In this document: one piece after another, positions 23,587 to 34,912 of the stretch
Layout: every line of letters starts with the position of its first letter
Position numbering within the stretch: position 1 is the stretch's first letter
From: Siphonodentalium dalli
Lineage: Eukaryota; Mollusca; Scaphopoda; Gadilida; Siphonodentaliidae
DNA: 64,000 nucleotides
NCBI GenBank assembly: GCA_032622095.1
Contig: CP136066.1
Location: forward strand, 154,965,152 to 155,029,151
Reading direction: 5' to 3'
Made by a program: the position numbers and the translations under genes
The notes under the pieces: model-generated
The model's database searches: none
Told to the model about the DNA's origin: nothing
The model's input: the letters and a program-made list of their open reading frames with translations, nothing else

Positions 23587-23672
23587 GGTCCGAATCGGCA
23601 TCTCCAGTTCAGACCTAGTTTAAACTACCAGTTTAAACTGGGTTTAGTAGTAAAACCAAGTTTTACTCCACC
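23587..23672 (+). repeat. inverted end of the 4-kb unit, left
   Basis: Begins GGTCCGAATCGGCATCTC and continues with palindromic sub-motifs (AGTTTAAACT, CAGTTTAAACTGG) and 'aaaaccaagttttactcc'. Its inverted partner is 27515-27602. Confidence 0.85.
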
Positions 23673-23929
23673 GCTGGGACGACATAGATTTGGTAGATTG
23701 CGTTACCTGTGGGCCACACTTGTCCAATTGCAAGGATAGGAGGCGTGGCATGTCTGTTTATTATCGCTACTTGTCAATGCATTGTCCGGTCACGCGACCT
23801 GTTGTCGCTATCTAATCTCCTAATCAGGCGAATAACCGTGCGCTTTGAGAAATCACGACGAATGCACGATATGTTGTACAATATCATGGACGAACATGAC
23901 ATCTGGAACTCAAAAATATCTCTTGAGGG
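23673..23929. other. short flank inside the 4-kb unit
   Basis: A 65-codon stretch of open frame (about 23730-23925) precedes the minisatellite and merges with it. It includes basic residues and 'MHDMLYNIMDEHDIWN', but I cannot assign a family. Confidence 0.35.
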
Positions 23930-24765
23930 CATGGGTGGGGCCCCGCCGCAAATAACACATAGAAACACCACCATACCTCCCGGGGGAAGGGGTACCATCC
24001 GGACGGGTGAAAATGGGGTATGGACCATTGTCGAGAACGGAAAGGATTTCGGCGAATTTGACGGCATGAATGGGTGGCCCGCCCAAATACCCGACATAAA
24101 CATCACCCCTCACCCCGGGAGAACTGGGGTATGGACCATTTTCGAGAACGGTAAGGATTTAGGCCAATTAATTTGGCAGCAGGAGTGGGTGGTCCGATCA
24201 AAATACACCATAGAACCCCCCCCCCCCCCCCCACCCGGGGGTTGCTACCCGAGGAGGTGGAAATGGGATACGCCCAAATACCGAATAGAAACACCCCAGC
24301 CCTCACCCCCGGGGAAGGGTACATCAAATAACCCCTATAAACACCACACCTCTCACATCCGGGCGGGGTGGGCTACAACCGAGGGGTGAAGATGGGATAT
24401 GGACCATGTTCGAGAACGGTAAGGATTTCAGCCAATTTGACGACCCGGACAGGGGTGTGTGGCCCGCTCCAAATATTCCCTACAAACACCCTACCCTCAT
24501 CCCTGGAGGGTATCACCCTGCTGGGGTGAAAATGGGGTATGAAGCATTTTATTCCTTATTCGCAAAAAGCATGGCTCTGTCGGTCAATATTACGACAAGT
24601 GTGGCCCGCCCCAAATAAACACCCCACCCTCACCCGGATGTCGGAATGGGGTATGGACCGTTATCGAGAACGGTAAGGATTTCGGCCAATATAGTCCATA
24701 TAAACACCCCCACCGCGGGTGGTTCTATCCGAGCGGGTGAAAATGGGGTATGGACCCGGGGTGCG
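23930..24765 (+). repeat. GC-rich minisatellite, forward half
   Basis: About seven units of 100-130 bp. Each reads 'gaaaatggggtatggacc', 'attttcgagaacggtaagga', 'tttcggccaatttgac', a variable linker, 'gggtggcccgcccaaa' and 'ataaacaccccaccctcacc'. Landmark 'gagaacggtaagg' or variants at about 24031, 24142, 24411 and 24667. A 17-C run sits at 24216-24232. The long open frames on both strands are by-products of low stop density in this GC-rich repeat. Confidence 0.9.
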
Positions 24766-25320
24766 GGTTGGGGTGTTCTAGGGGAGCATTTGGGGTGTGC
24801 CACCAACCGTTCTCGAAAATGGTCCATACCCAATTTCACCCCCTCGGGGTGGTACCCCCGGGTGAGGGTGTTTCTAGGGGGTAGTTGGAGCGGGCTACCC
24901 ACTCCTGATGTCAAATTGACCGAAATCCTTACGGTTCTCGAAAATGGTCCATACCCCATTTTCACCTTCTGTGGTTGTTCCCCAGGGTTGAGCTGTTTCT
25001 ATGGGACATTTGAGCGGGCCATCCATCCATGCCGTCAAATTGGCCGAAATCCTTACCGGTCTCGAAAATGGTCCATATCCCATGTTCACGCCCTCGGTGG
25101 TACCCCCCCCCCCGGATGTGAGGGGTGGGGTGTTTCTATGGGTTATTGGGGCGGCCACCCACCCATACCATCAAATTGGCCGGAATATTTACAGTTCTCC
25201 AAAATGGTCCATACTCCATTCCCCCTCAGGGTGGCCGTTACCCTCCACCGGGTGAGGGCTGGGATGTCTCTTGTTGGTATTTGGGCGGGCCACCAACCCA
25301 TGCGTCAAATTGACCGAAAG
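24766..25320 (-). repeat. GC-rich minisatellite, reverse half
   Basis: The same unit in the opposite orientation: 'ccgttctcgaaaatggtcca', 'taccccattttcacc', 'ggtgagggtgtttct', 'caaattggccgaaatcct'. About five units, landmarks 'ctcgaaaatggtccat' at about 24812, 24937, 25058 and a variant at 25197. The switch of orientation falls at about 24760-24800. The array as a whole is an inverted repeat of tandem repeats. Confidence 0.9.
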
Positions 25321-27514
25321 AGACCTTTTTGTGAATAAGAAATCAGTTTCAAAAGTCATGTTCGTGTCTAACGTGTCAAACCGATCAGTCCGATCCCTCC
25401 ATGCTCCCAGTCGCCAAAGCGACATCCGAACGAGCGAATTGCAAACAAACATATATAGCAAGAAATCATCCATCACACTGGCGCATATTTTGGTAGAATT
25501 TATCTCACAAGTACCGACATCGCCTCCCCGAATTCCACTAAGACTCTCCTGCATGTACATTGAGTGACAAACGCCCAAGCATAAACGCCTCCCCCAATTC
25601 AAAATAAACACTCCCATATACGCGAAGAAACAACACCAATACCGGGTACTGGGCGAAAGAAATCGACCGAATAATTAAACCCACAAAACTAGGCTTTAGT
25701 AGAACCTGGGGTAGGGTGGTTTAACTTTGATGTTTTTTTCAAAGTATATTCAAAGGTATATTTTCGAGACGAGACATATGGTACGTATAAATCATATATA
25801 CCGAAGCTCATACTGATGATTATATAGCCAATTCACCACAAACAATTAGTAATATTACCATAACTTTATTACGTCAATAAAATCGAGTTTTAATTGAGAT
25901 CGAATTCCACAAACTAAAAATGAGTTTATCACAAAACTGGGTTTAGGTTGGATACACACATGCATGTAATCTCTGTAAATGTCGTGTATTTGTCGTTTTA
26001 CATGGATCATACAGACCATGTAATATGTGTCCGCTGACAACCCAATCATTGCGGCTATGTTTGACCACAGTGAGCCAAGCTCTGAACGTGCAGAGAGCCG
26101 TTGACTGAACGAAGTAGTCAGGCCGCTTAAAATAATTGTTCGCGCGATAACCCAAATGTTGGACTTTCTGTTTAAATCATTGTCAGTCTTCTCTTGATTT
26201 TTATACCAGTGATGGCCCCATGATTTCCCCAACGCAGGGGCTATGATCACCAACATGGGGGGCTATATTATCCCGGAAGCTACCGGACTGACCATTGCAT
26301 ATTTCCTCGACGGGTGGAATGAGGGCATGTAGCACCCTTGTCCCGACCCCACCCATTAATCCACGAAGCCACTCCTGATTTGTAAATATTGTAGTTGACA
26401 GTCATTTCTGTCGTGTCTGTTTGCTGCGAGTGATTAATCTAATATTCAGCAATTTATGCTATTCATATACTTATGAACATAGCATTACAGCTTTAAAATT
26501 TGGTGTTGATGTGTGTCTTCACTTGGGGGGAAAGGGTTGTCTTGCTCTACGAGTTCCCAACTACGTCACCTTTCCTCTCTTGTGTCATATATGTATACGC
26601 AAAATTTACAACCATGGAATATTTAAGTTAAACATATTGTACATCCATGCCCAGATAATCCCGGCTGATACATTCAACTAAATCCCTTAGTTATTCGAAG
26701 TTCTCGGGAACCAGCCCCCTGCCCAATCATGGATTATGGTCCAAAATGTTATAATTCAAGCGTGTACAAGCTAAAATTGTGACGGTTAGGAACTTGTTCA
26801 ACCTTTGGTTTGAGAAACATATATTGTTATGTAAATTCTTGGTAAAAAATGGGGGGGGGGGTGTCACCCATTTTACTTTCAACTCTTTCAATCTGCATTA
26901 ATTTGTTGGCGCTGTAATGGATATTTGCATGGGAATCCCAATTGAATGTTATCACATGAGCTCGCTCTGAAACTATCCGAGGAATCTCAACGAACCGGTA
27001 TTGTCTGTCTTAATTTCCAATGCCTGTTATTCAAGGCATGAGAGCACTATATCGGATTGTTAATGGGACAATGAACACTCGTGTATACCACAATCGCCGT
27101 AAAAGAGCTTCAAATTCTGAACATTTTATTTTATTTTGGATGACCCTGAAATGACGAGAAACAAATCAAGGATATAATCGACGGACTCAAATCCACTTTT
27201 CGAAATGAATTAAAACTCGTGAAAAAACAGCAACAGATATTAGACAGGATTTAATCATTTCGGTATCCATGAAAGAAATTATGACTGGCCTGAAATTTCT
27301 TGATAGCAGTTAGTTTGATAATGGCTTATAACTGCTCACTTGTCTCGCCTGTTGAAATTGTCCGATCGCTCGCAGGCGACTAATGCTATTAATGATTGGT
27401 GTGACCATGTCAAATACATGGATTTTACATACATAAATTACATGCATGTGTGTATCCACCCTAATAACTACACTAAAACCCAGAAAAACTAGTATTTACT
27501 ACAGTAAAACCAAG
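25321..27514. other. core of the 4-kb unit, no gene recognised
   Basis: Open frames are short: minus 25855-26256 (133 codons) and its overlapping frame have no family I recognise; plus 26421-26681 likewise. A 10-G run lies near 26851. At 25685-25720 the words 'aaaactaggctttagtagaa' resemble the sub-motifs of the terminal arms. Confidence 0.45.
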
Positions 27515-27602
27515 TTTGACTCCTACTTAAACTTAGTTTAAACTGGAGTAAAACCTGGACTAGACTAAAACCTAGTCTAAACCAGAGATGCCGATTCGGA
27601 CC
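27515..27602 (-). repeat. inverted end of the 4-kb unit, right
   Basis: Ends GAGATGCCGATTCGGACC, the exact complement of the left end. Inside it the words 'aaacctagtctaaacc', 'agtttaaactggagtaaaac' and 'aaaccaagtttgactcc' match the left arm with rearranged spacing. No exact target duplication is visible beside the ends. Confidence 0.85.
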
Positions 27603-28170
27603 ACAAACACTTATGTTACACTTACTGCCACTGTTGCATATGTACACTTGGCTGAAAGTGCACTCTTATAGCATAAATTGCCCGACACTTATTTTACACT
27701 TGTTACATTGAAGGATCTCCAGTTGATGGAATTAAAATGATTATGCTGAAATACGTTATTTTTATATTAGAACCACCCACCCGTTCTATTGAGTTGAAAT
27801 AATAAACTACGGTACCATCTCGTGTAATGCAAGATTCATTTCCCTCAACTTTCCCCTATGTTATATTACATGTGCGTATATGATTACACAGAAAACTGAT
27901 AGGATTTGAACAATAAAGAGCGTTATTTCTTGGGGTATTCCGGACATGGTAAAATAAAGAGCACTTTCCCAATTCGGTGTAATAATAAAAAAAACAGCTA
28001 AAACTTACTAAGTTTGGACGTTAAAATAAACCGTGTCGTTTAAAGCGAGTAGCAATCAACGTCAGGAGTTATTGCACATATACGAATGAAAGGGGTCGTG
28101 TGCATTTTACGAACATCAATTCAATTGATGGTGTGTGTTTGATGTTAAAAATCTGGGCACAATCGATACA
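27603..28170. other. non-coding, no gene seen
   Basis: Begins with weak 'acacttat/acacttg' repetition like that at 23400-23560. Otherwise nothing. Confidence 0.55.
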
Positions 28171-28348
28171 TACAGTAATGCTCTAAGTAATCGACTCTTT
28201 AACCACAGCAGAATTATGGGTAACTTTTCAGGATTTAGTCGGAAATATGGCTTGTTGCCATTCATCAGAAAGCTCTCGGGGTAAATCCTGAAAAGTTACC
28301 CATAATTCTGCTGTGGTTAAAGAGTCGATTACTTAGAGCATTACTGTA
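28171..28348. mobile_element. MITE family M1 copy 3, 178-bp foldback
   Basis: Begins TACAGTAATGCTCTAAGTAA and ends ...TTACTTAGAGCATTACTGTA. The arms match each other and the copy at 1516-1732. About 40 bp of the right inner arm is missing compared with copy 1. Arm-to-arm changes are paired (ctctaagta with tacttagag), as gene conversion or hairpin-templated repair would produce. TA flanks. Confidence 0.9.
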
Positions 28349-28697
28349 TGCCTTGTTTGTAGAGCGAATGGCACAAATCACATCTAACAAGTTTGGTGAT
28401 CTAGAAAAAAAAACACAGTTACATGTAGTTTACACAAACAGGTATCCCCATTACCAAAGTTTGTGCTCACCGGTAATACAATTTAGCTACTTGGACTGCA
28501 ATTACTCGCGATACATTGCTAGTTTGATACTTGTGAGAACTTATGTATCGCAATTCTTTACTGATAAATTGTATCTCTATACATTCAAACTAATGAATTG
28601 CAATGCGCGCATATATTACCTGTTTTTCCCCAAATGTAAGTAATTAAAGGCACAGATGGTATTCGTTGTCTTCTCTACTATATATTTTGAGAAGTCC
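28349..28697. other. non-coding, no gene seen
   Basis: Unrecognised short open frame at 28353-28643; AT-rich. Confidence 0.55.
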
Positions 28698-28745
28698 GTA
28701 TATATATATATACTAGCAGGGTTACCCGGCGTTGCACAGGTTAAT
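28698..28745 (+). repeat. retroelement-type terminal motif after (TA)n
   Basis: A short (TA)n run leads into TACTAGCAGGGTTACCCGGC. The inverted counterpart 'cctgctagta' plus (TA)n lies at 32661-32728. I recall this kind of motif at the ends of widespread invertebrate retroelement repeats, but cannot name the family safely. Confidence 0.55.
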
Positions 28746-29859
28746 GTATGCTGTGGATATTTGTTGGGAATAGAGAATGCTCTTGCTTAAAGTGTTATAC
28801 GTTTTCTCATAAATTGTATATTCAAATAGCATCACAAAACATGATTATTACAGTCATGGAATATAAGTGGTGGCTCACCTTGTCAATTGTCATTCTGTTT
28901 ATCGCGATTAATCCGTTCCACCAATAATGAAGTATTTATTTATTTACAACTGCGTATACATTAGACGTTATAATATGATACATGAACATCATAAACACAT
29001 TAGTTCGATAAAAGATAATTGGGTTTTACATATTGAGATGTATCAATCAATCTAGTGGGTTGGACTAAGATCTCGAGGACACCTGGCTATCATATCTCAC
29101 TGAAGATACAGATGTTTCAAAGAAATTTCCAGGTGCTCCTCTGTTCTTAGCGCTATATATTGGCTAAATATTCTTAGTTTAAACGAAATGTTTCTGCGCA
29201 CATATATCAGCTACATGTGCCAGACACAGAGCGAGATTTTGAGTTGTTTATGTCAGTCGATGAGTCTGTTCTAAAACCCTTGTCAGATGTCAGTATTGGT
29301 AGGATCCTGAAAAGTCTTGTGCTACTAACTGCATTTTCTTGTATATCAGAAGAAACTATATTTGACTGCACACTGTGCCCACTATTTTTGAACAGGCCTT
29401 CCATATCTCTTGACAAATTGTAACCTTTTGTGGAAACTGTATTGAATGGAACAGACTAAATTTTTTTTTTATATATATGTAATCCTCTGACGGTTCGAGG
29501 TCTCTCAGTTTGCACGAATATATGTATCTCTTCAACAGAATGATAAATATACGTTTAATGCTTCTTCTAGTTATCTCTTTTTGCTAGCTCATTCTGTGAA
29601 TGCCTTGATTGCCATTCCCATATAAATATGACTGTTAAGAAGATATAATTGTTCAAGTGACTTATGTGAGCCACCATATGTCGGGATTGTGAAATGTGAA
29701 CGCCCAACTACTTAAAATGATATGGAGATGGCCTGGTGACTGTATATAACTTATATGTGGATATCGGCGAATAGCAATTTATCAATGATAGTGCATATCC
29801 GCTCGCCATCCGTGACGCAAACGACACCAACTGTGATTTAATTCATTGGTATATCATTA
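28746..29859. other. non-coding, no gene seen
   Basis: Short open frames on both strands at 29207-29423 without a known domain. Confidence 0.5.
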
Positions 29860-31510
29860 GAGAAAAACGTGTACGAATTTGGTGAAATTTGGTTTAATAA
29901 ATCAATTGTTGATGCAACGCTGACTCGAACAACGCCATATTGCGAAGGTGATTATGTATTCGTTTGGTGGAAATCAGCGACAAAACTATTTCACCATATT
30001 TTTAAAATTTCCCCTCCCACCAACAGCGTCATTTTAGAAAATTTTAACCCGAACCATTATCTTCCTTGTAAAAAGTTACCCCTCTTAGAACGCCTTGGTG
30101 CCATCTCGATTGTACCGCGTGAAGTTATATACAGAACGCACACAAACAGACAAAAAGACAGACAGACAGCACGATTTTATTTCTTGTATTATTTGAGAAG
30201 AACGTGTCTGAATTTGATGGTAATTGGTACTAAAAATATTTTGTATCAGTTTTGGTGACCCTCCCGTCCCTATTTCGGACTCAAGGTGCACACACTAAGA
30301 CTCATTAGAGATTAGAGATGCATATATATGAAATTGGTGAAAATTGGCGAGTATACAAATTCGTATCAAATTTAAGGTCCCCATATCTCTCACCCATAGG
30401 GCATCAATTTGGTGTATCTAAACCACGCAATAAGATTCCTCGTATCACGGAGAAGAATATGTATCAATCTGGTGGAAATCGGCACTAAACATATAGATAT
30501 AATTGTTTGTGTCCCTCTCATCTCTATAAACCACTGACTCGAATGGGCCCACTTGTGACATCCTTAAACCACACGATTACACTCCTGATATCATGGAGAT
30601 GATTGTTCATAAGTTTGGTGATAATCGACGACTAAACAATTTTTATCAAATTTGGTGCCAATCCCTCCCCTCTCCATCTCTCACCCAAACAGCACCACTA
30701 TGGCGTCTTTAAATCACGATTAGATTCCTCGTATCATGGATAAGAACGTGTATCAATTTGGTGGAAATTGGCGCTAAAAAAATTGTGCATCAATTTTGGT
30801 GCCCCTGTCCCTTTCAATGCAACCCTGACTCGAATGAGGCCACATTTGACAGATAAAAGCCACACCATTAGACTACTCATACCATAGGGATGATTTTGTA
30901 TAAGTGTGGCGGCAATCGGCGACTTATTATCAAATTTAGTGCCCACCCCCTCCCAATCTCTCATCCAAAAACAACAATTTGGCGTTGTTAAATCGCACAA
31001 TTAGATTCCTTGTATCATGAAGAAGAATATATATCAATTTGGTGGAAATCGGCGCTAAAATTAGTTTTATCAATTTTGGTGCCCCTTGATCTCCCCTTCC
31101 GTTCATCCCTGAATAAAACGACGCCACATTTGACATATTTAAACCACACCGTTGGATTCTTCATATCATGGGGATGATTATATGCAAGTTTCGTGGCAAT
31201 CGGCGACAGAAAAAAAATCTGCTCCCCCTTCCGGGCACCCCTGACGCGACTTTTGCCATATTAAAACCACGCCATTAGATTCCTCATATTATGGGGATGA
31301 TTATATATAAGTTTGGTGGCAATCGGCGACAAATTATTTTTCTGCCCCTCCCCCTTTTCTGCCCCTGACCACAACGGCGTCACTTTAGAAAATTCTAACC
31401 ACGACCATTATCTTTCTCGTAAAAAGCTACTCCTAGTAGACCCCTTTGGCATCATCTAGATGGTCCCCTGTGAATTTCTATAGAACACAGACAGAGAGAC
31501 AGACAGACAT
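29860..31510. repeat. diverged tandem repeat, ~280-bp period
   Basis: Repeating phrases: 'tatcaatttggtggaaatcg' + 'gcgctaaa', 'atcaattttggtgcccct', 'aaaccacaccattag', 'attcctcatatcatgggga', 'tataagtttggtggcaatcg' + 'gcgacaaa'. Two half-unit types (gcgctaaa and gcgacaaa) alternate, at about 29880-31340. Near both 30120-30170 and 31470-31510 the repeat closes with 'ccgtgaa..tctatagaacaca' and 'gacagacagacag'-like tails. This looks like an expanded 3' region of a retroelement. The minus-strand open frames inside are shadows. Confidence 0.75.
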
Positions 31511-31537
31511 TCGCAAATCTATTATATATTTTGGAAG

Positions 31538-31730
31538 ATCTGTGTGTGTGTGTGTGATCGCTGTGAACTCGAAAACGGCCGAGCCGATTTCGATGAAACT
31601 TGGTATGTGGGAGTACTTTCGGCCGGGGACTGGCATAGGCATATTAATTTGTCCGTGCGACGTGACCTTTAAAACTCATATATCCGGATCCGGCGTGATT
31701 GTCACCCGATGCAGGGAGGATAACTCTATA
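31538..31730 (+). repeat. (TG)n and degenerate repeat
   Basis: A 16-bp TG run is followed by 'gaactcgaaaacggccgagc' and 'cgatttcgatgaaacttggt', a wording that recurs around 32735-32775 ('gacccgaaaacggctccacc'). Retroelement-type remnant. Confidence 0.55.
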
Positions 31731-32216
31731 TTCATACGTCGTCGGCGAACGTAAGAGATTTTGTCAATTTGCAGGCAATTACGAATCGTGCATTTATCCC
31801 AAAATTATAACATTTACAATATATATTGTCAATTTGCATGCTATTAAGAATCGTGTATCTATCCCAAAATATATCATTTACAATTTCTGATATATAAATT
31901 TTGTTACAGCTGATATTCTTAGGTCTATTGTCGATAGATTTATTTGTTGTATTTTCACACCACGCATAGGATCAAGTCGTTTACAGTTACCCCGTGGGTA
32001 AAAGTTCGCTAAATTATTATCATCTTTATGGTCTGGAATCGCATCCAAGAATCCATTTAGCTGAAATGGCTTCCGTGTACGAATCTACCGGTGCCCCCCA
32101 AGCCGACAATGCCAACAACATCGACATTGTTGAACTTTGACGGCGAGAAAATAATTAGTTATAATTAGTTAAAATTTACCACACAATGCTAATTTATCTT
32201 TACGTTGAAGCTTGAT
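31731..32216. other. non-coding, no gene seen
   Basis: Contains a direct repeat of about 50 bp: 'gtcaatttgcaggcaattac' + 'gaatcgtg' at 31760 and 'gtcaatttgcatgctattaa' + 'gaatcgtg' at 31828, each followed by 'tatcccaaaat'. No gene. Confidence 0.6.
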
Positions 32217-32670
32217 AATTAATGAGGCGCGTTTATATACTTGAGTGGAAATGAAATCGGGTAAAACTGGCGGATTTTTATGGACGAAATTTGATACATA
32301 GGGTATCTCGGTATCCGCTGGGCCGATTTCCCGGTATCCGCTGGGCCGATTTCCACCATTTTTGGGGTGTTGGTGTTGGAAAACTGCCAGACGGATTTTG
32401 ACGAAATTTGATACTTAGTGGTATTTTTTTCCAGGGAGTGTTTTGGACGGGTCAAATCGTGACCCCGACCTGACATTGACCTTCAAAATGATCAATTCGA
32501 GGCCAAATCGGGTAAAACCGGATGGATTTCGACGGGTACTTTTGTCCGGGTCAAATCGTGACCCCACCTGACATTGACCTTCAAAATGGACAATTCAAGG
32601 TCAAATCGCGCAATTCGCCGAAAAGCAGAGGGGAAACAGCCCGGACGAAGTCGGGTCCACCTGCTAGTAT
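32217..32670 (-). repeat. degenerate retroelement-type repeat, minus orientation
   Basis: On the minus strand it starts at the 'tactagcagg' motif (32670) and contains two internal duplications: 'gtcaaatcgtgaccccgacc' + 'tgacattgaccttcaaaatg' (about 32452-32490 and 32550-32588), and 'cccggtatccgctgggccga' twice in a row near 32310-32350. Open frames here are not genes. Confidence 0.65.
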
Positions 32671-32679
32671 AGATATATG

Positions 32680-32683
<4 letters not shown>

Positions 32684-32728
<45 letters not shown>
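32684..32728. repeat. (TA)n microsatellite
   Basis: About 45 bp of uninterrupted TA next to the retroelement-type terminus. Confidence 0.95.
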
Positions 32729-32730
<2 letters not shown>

Positions 32731-32896
32731 CTTTGTAGACCCGAAAACGGCTCCACCGATTGAGCTCAAACTTTATATCTAAGGATAAAAATCCACGGAC
32801 AGTGTCGTCGCATTGCTTTTGAGAAGCTCTGAGCACTCATTCTCCATTCCCGCCGTCCTTGGAATTGTGGGGTTAATCGCGTGACAGTTTAAGAGC

Positions 32897-34036
32897 GTTC
32901 GTATCCGAAGTGTCGTTGATAAAGAGCGTGAGTGTTATTCTTATGTCTGTATCCAGACATGAGCGTGTTGTGTGATTCTTATGTCTGTGTTCGTACTTAG
33001 GGTTTCCTAGGAACGGGGTAGTCTTGATTGACAGCCGTCTTGTTCCAATAGATGTCTAACAGCTGCGGCCATCTTGATTTAAGATTAAGCTCCGCCCCTC
33101 GACCTCGATCCCGCGCTTTGCCAGGGTGACATGTTTTCATGCGGAAGTGGAAACAGACAACATGTTTATTTTTCACACAAAGTTCGTATCCGAAGTGTCG
33201 TTGATAAAGAGCGTGAGTGTTATTCTTATGTCTGTATCCAGACATGAGCGTGTTGTGTGATTCTTATGTCTGTGTTCGTACTTAGGGTTTCCTAGGAACG
33301 GGGCAGTCTTGATTGACAGCCGTCTTGTTCCAATAGATGTCTAACAGCTGTGGCCATCTTGATTTAAGATTAAGCTCCGCCCCTCGACCTCGATCCCGCG
33401 CTTTGCCAGGGTGACATGTTTTCATGCGGAAGTGGAAACAGACAACATGTTTATTTTTCACACAAAGTTCGTATCCGAAGTGTCGTTGATAAAGAGCGTG
33501 AGTGTTATTCTTATGCCTGTATCCAGACATGAGCGTGTTGTGTGATTCTTATGTCTGTGTTCGTACTTAGGGTTTCCTAGGAACGGGGTAGTCTTGATTG
33601 ACAGCCGTCTTGTTCCAATATATGTCTAACAGCTGCGGCCATCTTGATGTAAGATTAAGCTCCGCCCCTCGACCTCGATCCCGCGCTTTGCCAGGGTGAC
33701 ATGTTTTCATGCGGAAGTGGAAACAGACAACATGTTTATTTTTCACACAAAGTTCGTATCCGAAGTGTCGTTGATAAAGAGCGTGAGTGTTATTCTTATG
33801 TCTGTATCCAGACATGAGCGTGTTGTGTGATTCTTATGTCTGTGTTCGTACTTAGGGTTTCCTAGGAACGGGGCAGTCTTGATTGACAGCCGTCTTGTTC
33901 CAATAGATGTCTAACAGCTGCGGCCATCTTGATTTAAGATTAAGCTCCGCCCCTCGACCTCGATCCCGCGCTTTGCCAGGGTGACATGTTTTCATGCGGA
34001 AGTGGAAACAGACAACATGTTTATTTTTCACACAAA
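32897..34036 (+). repeat. 285-bp satellite, exactly four units
   Basis: Units begin 'gttcgtatccgaagtgtcg' at 32897, 33182, 33467 and 33752 and end 'ttatttttcacacaaa' at 34036: 4 x 285 = 1140 bp. Units differ at only a handful of sites. One site (gggg-TA-gtc or gggg-CA-gtc) alternates: units 1 and 3 against units 2 and 4. Each unit also has an internal direct repeat of 'gattcttatgtctgt/gttattcttatgtctgta' and a hairpin 'aacatgt...acatgtt'. As 285 is divisible by 3, a minus-strand open frame of 82 codons recurs in each unit, but no protein family fits and it ends in each unit. Confidence 0.97.
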
Positions 34037-34380
34037 CTTCAAATAAAGTATTCATAGACACGCGTATATAAATTTTTTTTAAATGATAAATGTGAGTTCA
34101 TTTAAACAAATTTATAAGTAAATTCAAGGCTCCATTGGAAAGTTTAAACGACCTTTGTAACGTAATGTTTGACGAGTTATGATGGGCACTCAAATTGACT
34201 CATTCACTGCTCATTTTTGGAATCCTATTTTCGAGCCAACATGCATGTATGTTCTGAATGTTCACATGGGAATTTAAGCATATGGCTATGTACCCTCGTA
34301 TAAGATTTGAAATTATTCATCCCCTATTTGTGGTTAATACGATTGTCTGGACAGTTTGTGTAATTAAAAAAAAATACATG
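34037..34380. other. non-coding, no gene seen
   Basis: AT-rich sequence between the satellite and the first foldback end. Confidence 0.6.
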
Positions 34381-34745
34381 TTAGATCATGCCATTAAAAT
34401 TCTCTACGTTGGCTAACGCCAGTAGAGATCGGTTATACTACATGTATTTGCAGCAAGTCCCCGGTAAATGCAGCAAGTCTCCGATAAATGCAGCAAGTCC
34501 CCCTCGCCGAGGGTGGATACGGCAGATTAGTCATGCGTGTTAATTTACTCAATGATATGTTTAATCAGTGGATGTGCTGATTACAAATGGCTTTAATTTG
34601 ATCATTATTCTGATAGATTGGAATGAATTGTGGACTGAATGATAAAATTAAGAGTTGGATTTTTTGATTGGTAAATGCTAGATCATGCCATGAATTTCTA
34701 CTGTCTGACGGGCGTGACAGAGTAGGGATTCATGGCATGACCTAG
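34381..34745. mobile_element. foldback family F2, partial copies
   Basis: A lone left end 'tagatcatgccattaaaatt' at 34382 and, at 34679-34744, a 66-bp minimal pair TAGATCATGCCATGAATTTC...TTCATGGCATGACCTA. Between them are three short tandem words 'gcagcaagtcc' at 34450-34505. These are deletion derivatives of the family represented in full at 35625-36138. Confidence 0.75.
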
Positions 34746-34912
34746 GTAAATGCAAACAAGTATCATGGGAATAGTAGAACAGCAACAAAAGAAAAATAAA
34801 GCACAGTTTTATAAATATACATATATATATATAGCAGTGGGCTCAAAGAAAAGTTTATTAGAATAAATTATATAATATGGCCAGGTAAAGAAGGGGAAAA
34901 ACCAAGATATTT

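Noticed and set aside
23709-25338. Open frames of 226 and 230 codons rich in Gly, Pro and Trp, plus long frames on the other strand
   Set aside because: They arise from the GC-rich inverted minisatellite, occur on both strands alike and change frame between units. No gene evidence.
25855-26256. 133-codon minus-strand frame
   Set aside because: No family recognised, AT-rich, no splice or start support; could be chance.
32997-34061. Four minus-strand open frames of about 82 codons, nearly identical
   Set aside because: They follow from a 285-bp unit whose length is a multiple of three; no start context, family or purifying pattern can be seen, and the frame is stopped in each unit.
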